Source: Clostridiales bacterium (GTDB taxonomy: Bacteria > Bacillota > Clostridia > Lachnospirales > WQUN01). Taken from it: 64,000 nt of DNA. The notes below the pieces were generated by a model. It did no database searches and was not told the origin of the DNA. It worked only from the letters and a program-made list of their open reading frames with translations. The position numbers were made by a program, and so were the translations under genes. The DNA lies in contig JAISGK010000096.1 of assembly GCA_031263155.1 (NCBI GenBank), positions 1 through 64,000 of the forward strand, written 5' to 3'. Shown here piece by piece: positions 57,548-64,000 of this stretch. How positions within the stretch are numbered: position 1 is the stretch's first letter; each line of letters starts with the position of its first letter.

Positions 57548-58501
57548 ATGACCGAAGCTAAATTTATAGAGACCAACGAACCGCGCTGGCGCGAGCTGCA
57601 TCAAATGACGTCAGCCTTGCGCAAAACCTCCATCAAAAAAATGACGACCAACAAGGTGCGCGAGTTCGCGCGCTCGTTCCGCAACGCGTCGATGCACTTG
57701 GCTTACGCCAAAACGCACTATCCCAACGGGCGCGCGGCGCCATATCTTAATCAGCTTGTGGGCGCGGCGCACATGTATTTTTTTAGAACACGTAAATCGG
57801 CGTTTGGTACGGTAATGGATTATCTGCGTTCGGGGTTTGCCAAGGCGCTTAGGCAACAAAAATCTTATATTATCGCCGCGTTCATAATATTTATGGTGGG
57901 CGTCGCCGTGGCAGTCTCTATGGTATTGGTTAATAAAGAATTCGCGGCGCTCTTTTTGCCGGTCGAATATCTGGAAGCCGCAAATGGGTTTAATGAAAGC
58001 GCGGGCGAAGCCGGCAGCCTTAGTCAGGCGTTTATGAGTTCAGCCGTGATGACGAACAACATAAGCGTGTCGTTTATGTCGTTTGCCCTGGGCATCACCG
58101 CCGGCCTGGGCACTATTTACGTCATGTTTCTAAACGGCGGTATGCTGGGCGCTCTGTCAGCCCTGGTATTCTCTACCGGCGGCAGCGCCGCGCATTTCTT
58201 CGCGCTGATACTCCCCCACGGGTTTATAGAACTTACCGCCATTTACATCGCGGGCGGATGCGGGCTGTTAATTGGGCGCGCCATGTTGATACCCGGCAAT
58301 CTTAAGCGCAAAGACGCCGTGATACTTGCGGGCAAACAAGCGGCGGCGCTGCTGCCCGGGGTAGTGATCATGCTGGTTATCGCGGGCATTATCGAAGGGT
58401 TTTTTACCCCTGCCAATATCGCCCCGTGGATAAAGCTGGCATTTTCGTTCGGCACGATCGCACTTATGGTGGTCTATTATCGCCTGGCTTTAAAAAATTG
58501 A
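57548..58501 (+). CDS. SpoIIM (DUF95) family membrane protein
   Basis: Protein of 317 residues. A basic cytoplasmic N-terminus of about 100 residues is followed by six or so membrane helices typical of SpoIIM: SYIIAAFIIFMVGVAVAVSMVLV, AFMSSAVMTNNISVSFMSFALGITAGLGTIYVMFLNGGMLGAL, FFALILPHGFIELTAIYIAGGCGLLIG. SpoIIM takes part in septal peptidoglycan remodelling in B. subtilis, but homologues next to MoxR/DUF58 genes are common and probably have another role. AAGGAG lies 5 bases before the ATG. Confidence 0.85.
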   Translation: MTEAKFIETNEPRWRELHQMTSALRKTSIKKMTTNKVREFARSFRNASMHLAYAKTHYPNGRAAPYLNQLVGAAHMYFFRTRKSAFGTVMDYLRSGFAKALRQQKSYIIAAFIIFMVGVAVAVSMVLVNKEFAALFLPVEYLEAANGFNESAGEAGSLSQAFMSSAVMTNNISVSFMSFALGITAGLGTIYVMFLNGGMLGALSALVFSTGGSAAHFFALILPHGFIELTAIYIAGGCGLLIGRAMLIPGNLKRKDAVILAGKQAAALLPGVVIMLVIAGIIEGFFTPANIAPWIKLAFSFGTIALMVVYYRLALKN

Positions 58502-58518
58502 TATTATAATACGCGCTA

Positions 58519-59829
58519 TCAGCGCTTGACCTTTAGATATTGATTAATGGCCGTTAAGGTAAAATTTTCCGCCGCACATTCCGCGCAGAAACAGCCCATA
58601 CGATTCATGTCGCGTATCAAATCACGGCGGCTCGTGAGGAATTCGCGCGCGGCGGCCTTTTCATACAGCGTTTTTAAATCGTCGCCCTGCTGATTTTGCA
58701 AGCGCTGCAAGCTCTCATTTTCCATAAGTATAACAAACGGCGTATGTCTCTTTTTTATGATAAGAAGATATTTGGTAAGCTCCCTTGCCTGCTCGGGGGT
58801 TTCTATATCTGTAAATAAAAAGACGAGGCTATGCCGCTTTTGTTTGTTAAGAAATTCCAAAAAAGCCCCTTCGTAGTCTGATGTTTCCCGCGTGTCTCCC
58901 AAATGATACAGCTCCTGCATAATCGCGTTGCGGTGCGCGTCGCCTTTGCCGGGCTTTATTATGGCGCGCACTTGCGTATCAAACGCCAGCATACCGCTTA
59001 GGTCGCCTTGCGTATTAACTATGTCCGACAGCGTGAGACACGCGTTTATTGCGTAATCTAGCTTCTTATAGCCCTTTATGTCGTAACTCATCGGTCTTCC
59101 ACAATCTATAAGACAAAACACGGGCTGGTTGCGTTCGGTTTGAAACTGATTTACAATGAGTTTATTTTCTCGCGCGGTTGCCATCCAATTTATTTTTCTT
59201 ATGTCATCCCCCACCACATATTCGCGCAGCGACTCAAACTCCGATCCCAGCCCTCGCGTTTTGGTTACTCGGCTCCCTTCAGAACGCAAACGGCGGTTTT
59301 GGGTTAATATGCGATATTTGCTCAAGTCGCGCAGGTTGGGGTATACCTTATACTCTATGGGTAAGTCAACCTTGAAATATACTTGGCAAAGCCCAAGAGA
59401 GCTTATTTTATACGCGTATACCGTAGGCAAATTAAACGCGCCTCGTTTTATTGGCGTCACTGTGTACGAGAATGATGTTTCTTGCCCAGGCTCAACCCTA
59501 TGCGTCATATCCTCGCGCACCACTCTAAAATGTCTGCCGGGCAATGTGTCTTTCAGCGTGAGCGTGATAGGGTAGTCAAATTCGTTACGCGCGAAGATCT
59601 GTACAATATTGTCAGATTTATAAAATAGCCTGTCTTCTTTATCGCGCCACAGGATTATCTTGCGCGAGCTGCGACTCATAAGGTAGTCCGCCAGCAGCGC
59701 AACCAGCCAGATCATGTTGTAGAGTAGAAACACCGCCGCCAGAGTGCTTACATCCAAGAATATGGCTGATATTATGATAAAAACCAACCCAGCCGCAACG
59801 CATATCACAAACCGTTTTGTAACAGTCAT
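58519..59829 (-). CDS. DUF58 domain protein
   Basis: Protein of 436 residues with two N-terminal helices (FVICVAAGLVFIIISAIFLDV, LAAVFLLYNMIWLVALLADYL), a beta-rich domain and then the DUF58 core (RVTKTRGLGSEFESLREYVVGDDIRKINWMATAREN) leading into a von Willebrand A-like part (QPVFCLIDCGRPM, ALVFLFTDIETPEQA region). DUF58 proteins accompany MoxR ATPases. The ATG overlaps the MoxR stop by one base, so the pair is coupled. Confidence 0.88.
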   Translation of the reverse strand: MTVTKRFVICVAAGLVFIIISAIFLDVSTLAAVFLLYNMIWLVALLADYLMSRSSRKIILWRDKEDRLFYKSDNIVQIFARNEFDYPITLTLKDTLPGRHFRVVREDMTHRVEPGQETSFSYTVTPIKRGAFNLPTVYAYKISSLGLCQVYFKVDLPIEYKVYPNLRDLSKYRILTQNRRLRSEGSRVTKTRGLGSEFESLREYVVGDDIRKINWMATARENKLIVNQFQTERNQPVFCLIDCGRPMSYDIKGYKKLDYAINACLTLSDIVNTQGDLSGMLAFDTQVRAIIKPGKGDAHRNAIMQELYHLGDTRETSDYEGAFLEFLNKQKRHSLVFLFTDIETPEQARELTKYLLIIKKRHTPFVILMENESLQRLQNQQGDDLKTLYEKAAAREFLTSRRDLIRDMNRMGCFCAECAAENFTLTAINQYLKVKR

Positions 59830-60764
59830 CAGCGAGGCACCTTTATCTGACCCATTATAGATTCTATAACCTGGTCTGGCTTTACCCCGTCTATTTCCGC
59901 TTCCGGTTTTAGCAATATCCTGTGCCTTAGTATTGGCAGCGCTATGTCGCGAATATCTTCAGGTATAACAAAGTCGCGCCCGCTAACCGCCGCGCTGGCC
60001 TTGGCGCATAGCAGCAGCGCGATAGAACCCCGCGGACTGGCTCCAACCTGCACCGCTTGTGTTCGGCGTGTAAACTCTATAATAGTTACGATGTAGTCAT
60101 ATATGCTGTCATCTACCTTTACGGCGGCGATCTCTTCACGGCACCGGGCTATGTCCAGCGCGGTGCATACCTTATCCGGCTTTTGATGTATCGCGCCCGT
60201 GTCATGCATATGCAAAATTTCCCTTTCAGCCGCCACACCGGGGTATGTGGTAGATATTTTCATCATAAACCTGTCGGTCAGCGCCTCGGGCAAGGGATAC
60301 GTACCCTCGTATTCTATAGGGTTCTGAGTGGCAAAAACGATAAACGGTTCCGCCAGGCGTGTCGTATCGCCATCTATCGTGATCGAGCGTTCTTCCATGA
60401 CCTCCAGCAAGGCCGATTGCGTTTTGGGCGGTGTACGGTTTATCTCGTCGGCCAAAAAAAGATTGGTAAACAGGGGGCCCCTGCGGAGAGCAAATTCAGA
60501 GCGCTGCGCGTCAAATATCTTTGTGCCTAAAATGTCTGATGGCATCAAGTCTGAGGTAAACTGCACGCGTTTGCAATCCACATCCAGTGTGGCGGCAAGG
60601 GTCTTTACCCACAAGGTCTTGGCCAGCCCTGGCACGCCTTCTATCAATACATGCCCGCCGCATAGCATCGCTATAAGCGACATGTCTGTCAACTGTTCCT
60701 GATTTATCACTATTTTTGATATTTCCGATTTAATTTTCTGAATGGTAGACTGCGTGAACAGCAT
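59829..60764 (-). CDS. MoxR-family AAA+ ATPase
   Basis: Cytoplasmic AAA+ chaperone-like ATPase of 311 residues. Walker A is EGVPGLAKTLW, with Ala-Lys-Thr as usual in the MoxR branch. Walker B is LFLADEINRTPPKTQSALLEVMEE, sensor 1 is FATQNPIEYEGTYPLPEA and the C-terminal lid has GASPRGSIALLLCAKA. GGGAGA precedes the ATG. MoxR proteins act with VWA/DUF58 partners on membrane or metal-enzyme assembly. Its start lies inside the 3' end of the DUF4350 gene (35-base overlap). Confidence 0.92.
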   Translation of the reverse strand: MLFTQSTIQKIKSEISKIVINQEQLTDMSLIAMLCGGHVLIEGVPGLAKTLWVKTLAATLDVDCKRVQFTSDLMPSDILGTKIFDAQRSEFALRRGPLFTNLFLADEINRTPPKTQSALLEVMEERSITIDGDTTRLAEPFIVFATQNPIEYEGTYPLPEALTDRFMMKISTTYPGVAAEREILHMHDTGAIHQKPDKVCTALDIARCREEIAAVKVDDSIYDYIVTIIEFTRRTQAVQVGASPRGSIALLLCAKASAAVSGRDFVIPEDIRDIALPILRHRILLKPEAEIDGVKPDQVIESIMGQIKVPR

Positions 60765-61767
60765 CTGACTCTCCCTTTTGATACAATATTTTAGTCAAGC
60801 TCTTTAACTTGCACAAGTTTCGCCGCATCTTACCGCGTGTCATCTTGCCGCCGTTGGCAAACAGGTTGTCCACCCAATCTTGATGCTGCAGCCCCGCGTT
60901 TCTCCATAACCGCGAAATATTATCGCTCGCGTATTTTTCACTAACGTGAAATGCGTGAGCCACGCACCTTATAAATTGATCTAAGCCTTCGCCCGCCGCG
61001 ACTTCGTATGACAGCGACGCGTTGTATAGGTTGGCAAGCGCTTTGGCGTGCTCGTTCTCTTCCCGTTCTACCTCTTCATAGTACATAATGGGCTCGCCAA
61101 ATCGCTTGCCGTAATGCCAAACGAGATAAAAAGCCAAAATAGCGATGTGAAAAACTATTACTTTAAGCTGGTCAGGCACTTTTTGCCAAGTTGAGCGTTC
61201 GTCAACATAACCGTGAATAGCCTCGTTAAACACTATGCGACCATGGCTCGTCTGCCCCAGTATCTCGGCAAGCGCGGCGCCGGGACGCGAGTTTTCCATC
61301 AGCGCCGCATTGGTAATCGGCCCGCTGTCTCCGGTCACAATCATACCCAGTCCATAGTAATAACCGTAATAATAGTCGTTCGCCACATCGGCGAAATAAA
61401 AATCCTCAAAGTAGTAGTCAAACTGCGTATAGCCGCCAGATTCCAAAACTATTAGACGCCCCCCGCTTGCCACCCATTCCATTATTTCATCCTGCTCATC
61501 AGGGCTAAACCACATGGCGGGCTGTATGAGCAACTGCGTTTGGCGGGTATCCGCATCAAGCGTCACAAATTCGAATCCACGATCCACGCTGTATCCCATT
61601 TTTGAAAGCGTATCGTATAACAGGGCGGTTCCCTTACCCTCGGTGTCGTATGTGCTAAAATTCGGCGCGGTGCTTTCGTACATGCCCACTACAAAAAAAT
61701 TAACCACAAAAAACAGCAGAAACATGATAAGGATGATAACAATGCCTTTAGACTGCCTTTTTAACAT
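60730..61767 (-). CDS. DUF4350 domain membrane protein
   Basis: Protein of 345 residues: N-terminal helix (IVIILIMFLLFFVVNFFVVGMY), then an extracytoplasmic DUF4350 domain (GKGTALLYDTLSKMGYSVDR, EIMEWVASGGRLIVLESGG, a striking YYYGYYYG run), a second helix (LKVIVFHIAILAFYLVWHYG) and a cytoplasmic helical tail. DUF4350 regularly sits between MoxR and DUF4129 genes. The ATG at 61767 follows GGAGGG; GTG 61773 is the in-frame alternative. It overlaps both neighbours. Confidence 0.82.
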   Translation of the reverse strand: MLKRQSKGIVIILIMFLLFFVVNFFVVGMYESTAPNFSTYDTEGKGTALLYDTLSKMGYSVDRGFEFVTLDADTRQTQLLIQPAMWFSPDEQDEIMEWVASGGRLIVLESGGYTQFDYYFEDFYFADVANDYYYGYYYGLGMIVTGDSGPITNAALMENSRPGAALAEILGQTSHGRIVFNEAIHGYVDERSTWQKVPDQLKVIVFHIAILAFYLVWHYGKRFGEPIMYYEEVEREENEHAKALANLYNASLSYEVAAGEGLDQFIRCVAHAFHVSEKYASDNISRLWRNAGLQHQDWVDNLFANGGKMTRGKMRRNLCKLKSLTKILYQKGESDAVHAVYHSEN

Positions 61768-62377
61768 TACCACCCTCCACTATCATTGCCGACGCCGCGT
61801 TTTTAACATCGGCAAATTCTTCGGCTGTTAACCCTTTATGGCCAAACCAAACGCGATCAAACGCTGCGCTTATTCGTTCAAAACGCGGCATTAGCGTCGG
61901 AGCGACAAAGCGCAATTCGCGCAAAAACTGCCTATTGGTTTTTGTCATAGTCACTCGTAAAACACGCGTTTCGTTTAGCATTAAAAGGACAGCGGCAAAA
62001 CAATACCGTACTGCGTCCCTTGTTTTCCCTTCCGCGAAAAAAATATTGGCGCGCGTCAGCAGAGAAGCCGGCGCCGCCTTTTGATCCACCCCGTTAAAGA
62101 TCGCGCTAAGCAAGCGGCGTTTTCGTCTGCGGCGGCTTAGTATTATCACCGCAGCGACAGCGGCGGTCAGCGTTATGATAATGATTATAATAAATACCTG
62201 CGCCCAGCCGCCGCCCTCGCTTACGGTTAACGTTCCTTGGTTTAGATGTCCCAAAACCCAGTTTACTATTGCCATAAACTTTTCAGCAATCCACTCGCGC
62301 CAGTCAAAGTAACGACCAGTCAGCTTGTTGTACTTTGCGTTAAGCAGCGCGGAATTCATTGCCTCGTTAAACGACAT
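61748..62377 (-). CDS. DUF4129 domain membrane protein
   Basis: Protein of 209 residues. One helix (VFIIIIIITLTAAVAAVIILS) is followed by basic residues and the DUF4129 domain (ASLLTRANIFFAEGKTRDAVRYCFAAVLLMLNE, KTNRQFLRELR). This domain is the usual companion of MoxR, DUF58 and DUF4350. It overlaps the DUF4350 gene by 20 bases and the preceding membrane protein gene by 11 bases, so all are tightly coupled. Confidence 0.82.
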   Translation of the reverse strand: MSFNEAMNSALLNAKYNKLTGRYFDWREWIAEKFMAIVNWVLGHLNQGTLTVSEGGGWAQVFIIIIIITLTAAVAAVIILSRRRRKRRLLSAIFNGVDQKAAPASLLTRANIFFAEGKTRDAVRYCFAAVLLMLNETRVLRVTMTKTNRQFLRELRFVAPTLMPRFERISAAFDRVWFGHKGLTAEEFADVKNAASAMIVEGGNVKKAV

Positions 62378-63377
62378 GTTTGTACTCCAAGTGTTCTAAT
62401 GTTATCCCTATATCGAGTCCCTCATGTTTAATTTTCTGATTAAAAAACACCATCGACGTAAATATATTTTGCAGCGGCGCGACGATAGCGGAGGCGGCAA
62501 GCATCACTATATAGGTGAGTGCCATGGAGGCTGTCGCCAAACCCATATAGTCGCCATATCCCGTTTCGGATATCCCTGCGGTCACACCGGTAATAATGGC
62601 AAACAAACCCATGATACTGTATTCGATGAGAAATGACGCGCCAAAAAACGCGATACGCAAGCCCAGTATACGCAAAAAATCCCCCTTTATGAGCATAAAG
62701 GATTTTGCAAGCGCCCCAAAAAAGTGTCTGTTGTCAAACAGGGCGGCAGATGTAGCAAGCGAGAAATAGTTAAGTATCACCACAACAAACAAGGCAAAAA
62801 TTATTATAACTGCGTAGAGCCTAAGCACCGCAAAAAGCGCTCTGCTGTCGTCCAAAACGAAATCCCAGCTTTGAGGATTAAACAGCCAGCTTGCCGACGA
62901 GAGCAGATCGGGCGCAAACAGTTGCAGCAAAGCAAAAGCCACGGCTATAACGGCGCTAATGGCAATTAGTTGAGCGAATGTTGCGGTCGCCAACCTGCCC
63001 AACGCCATAAACGAACGTTTTAAGGCGTCACCGAAGTCTATGCGCCGCTCGCTAAAAACCTGCCATGATAAAAGGCTCCCGGCTGACAACATAAAATTGT
63101 TAAGAAGCACAAAGAGGTACATAAACACAAAGCCGACGATAAATAACAAATACCAGTCGTCAAATTGGCTGAAATACTGAATAGGGTCAGGCGTCGCCAT
63201 CAGCGCTGATACCAGTCCCACGCCTCCCACAAAGCCAAACAGTGTGATAATGCTGGACGATATCATTTGACATACCATGTACATACCTATTTGCTGAATG
63301 AAGGATTTTTTAAAAATGACCATGCACCTGTCAAGCAATTCGGCCGCGTTGTGAAAACCAATTTTTTCCGTCGCCAT
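62367..63377 (-). CDS. Polytopic membrane protein of the MoxR cluster
   Basis: Protein of about 336 residues with an amphipathic start (FHNAAELLDRCMVIFKKSF) and about six long membrane segments. The layout resembles the membrane domain found in glycerophosphodiester phosphodiesterases and in DUF7544-like proteins, without any enzyme domain. It is the first gene of the MoxR cluster. The start is uncertain: ATG codons at 63386 and 63377 flank a GGGGGTG, and the frame is open to 63473. Confidence 0.65.
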   Translation of the reverse strand: MATEKIGFHNAAELLDRCMVIFKKSFIQQIGMYMVCQMISSSIITLFGFVGGVGLVSALMATPDPIQYFSQFDDWYLLFIVGFVFMYLFVLLNNFMLSAGSLLSWQVFSERRIDFGDALKRSFMALGRLATATFAQLIAISAVIAVAFALLQLFAPDLLSSASWLFNPQSWDFVLDDSRALFAVLRLYAVIIIFALFVVVILNYFSLATSAALFDNRHFFGALAKSFMLIKGDFLRILGLRIAFFGASFLIEYSIMGLFAIITGVTAGISETGYGDYMGLATASMALTYIVMLAASAIVAPLQNIFTSMVFFNQKIKHEGLDIGITLEHLEYKHVV

Positions 63378-63545
63378 CACCCCCATATAAAATTGTGAAG
63401 ATAACTGATAGTAAGTATAACCTAAAAGCTGGTGTTTAGCAAAACATATATTTATCTTATATATACTTACCAATATAATACATGATAATAATTTCTAGTG
63501 ACAAGTCCTGTGGATACGTATATTATTTGTGTAAGGGGGAGTGAT

Positions 63546-64000
63546 ATGGATAGACCTATAAGCGCGGTATGGGAATTGACCATGGGCTGCAATATGAGGT
63601 GTAAACACTGTGGTTCCTCTTGCGCCGAACCTTTGTCAGATGAGCTAAACACAGAAGAGGCGCTTGGGCTATGTGACGATTTGGGCAGGTTAGGGTTAGA
63701 AAGAGTTACCCTTTCAGGTGGGGAGCCGACCACCAGGTCCGACTGGCTAAACATAGCCAAACGCCTGCATGACAATGGCATTATAGTGACAGTGATAACA
63801 AACGGTTGGCTGCTGACGCCAGAGATTATACAAGGCGCGGCAAACGCGGGTGTGCAGGGCATAGCGGTAAGCTTGGATGGCATGGAGAGCACGCACGATT
63901 ACATACGGCGAAAAGGGTCTTTTGAGCGTAGCGTTAACTGCCTTAAGTTGTTGCGCGAAAGTCCTGTAACCAGCGCGGTGGTAACGACCATAACAGAAAA
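63546..64000 (+). CDS. Radical SAM protein, 5' part (gene runs off the window)
   Basis: The first 151 codons of a radical SAM enzyme. The cluster-binding motif CNMRCKHC (residues 16-23) ligates the 4Fe-4S cluster, GGEP is the SAM-binding motif (VTLSGGEPTTR), and the barrel continues with TVITNGWLLT and AVSLDGMESTHDYIRR. The opening AVWELTMGCNMRC and GSSC after the motif resemble SPASM-type peptide-modifying or coenzyme maturases. GGGGGAG lies 5 bases before the ATG. No precursor peptide gene is seen just upstream; what follows is outside the window. Confidence 0.85.
   Translation, partial: MDRPISAVWELTMGCNMRCKHCGSSCAEPLSDELNTEEALGLCDDLGRLGLERVTLSGGEPTTRSDWLNIAKRLHDNGIIVTVITNGWLLTPEIIQGAANAGVQGIAVSLDGMESTHDYIRRKGSFERSVNCLKLLRESPVTSAVVTTITE

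Noticed and set aside
63474-63545. Precursor peptide gene upstream of the radical SAM gene
   Set aside because: The 72-base gap contains no start codon with a ribosome binding site and no peptide-like frame.

Overview
The window reads as chromosome of an anaerobic, flagellated, probably spore-forming Firmicute (class Clostridia). The grounds are a flagellin/FliS pair, SpoIID, SpoIIM and SpoIIE-type proteins, a lon-engB pair, dprA-topA-truA, DUF1659/DUF2922 and DUF2089 cassettes, strong AGGAGG-type ribosome binding sites and frequent TTG/GTG starts. I saw no rRNA, tRNA, CRISPR array, prophage or intact transposase.

Layout. 0-7 kb: an oligopeptide/oligosaccharide-type ABC importer on the minus strand (substrate-binding protein, permease, and a second permease cut off near the window edge), divergent from a frameshifted membrane-bound AraC regulator and a ChbG/YdjC-type deacetylase. 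7-13 kb: remains of a VapBC pair, flavodoxin, DUF1836 regulator, a YicI-type alpha-xylosidase, a 35-codon ORF and an OPT-like transporter. 12.7-17 kb: a fragment of a second pstS, a RelB/YoeB pair with a frameshifted toxin, then pstS-pstC-pstA-pstB behind a Pho-box-like promoter. The PstS is circularly permuted. 17-23 kb: a secreted protein with an NTPT-repeat stalk, rhamnose isomerase, CCA-adding enzyme and a PEGA-domain membrane protein. 23-27.4 kb: a partner-switching operon (STAS protein, a degenerate and an intact GHKL ATPase, and a PP2C phosphatase on a receiver that lacks the phospho-acceptor Asp), followed by an ABC-F protein preceded by an 8-codon leader. 27.8-36.5 kb: a SpoIID-domain lipoprotein, a 947-residue secreted protein, a hypothetical protein, flagellin and FliS. 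36.5-42 kb: AbrB/PIN toxin-antitoxin, two DUF1659-DUF2922 cassettes, a DUF2089 pair, and an AlbA_2 regulator plus histidine phosphatase bounded by 108-bp direct repeats. 42.4-54.5 kb: engB, lon, lacZ, truA, topA, dprA and comM. 54.5-63.4 kb: exported proteins and a MoxR-DUF58-DUF4350-DUF4129 membrane cluster with RDD and SpoIIM proteins. The right edge cuts a radical SAM gene.

A family of short non-coding mobile repeats (about 210-235 bp, ends with CTCTAAACGTGCGTTTT-like inverted repeats, two internal GC-rich palindromes) occurs three times in full (3.2, 23.2 and 27.5 kb) and twice in part (17.0 and 18.6 kb). One copy has a perfect 8-bp target duplication and another a 7/8 match. Decayed genes are common: the truncated permease, frameshifted AraC and YoeB genes, a VapC stub, the pstS fragment and gene scraps around the deacetylase. 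The most unusual items are the permuted PstS with a nearby duplicate of its own 5' end, the pseudo-receiver partner switch, the mobile repeat family, and several genes whose best ribosome binding site points to an AUU or AUA start.
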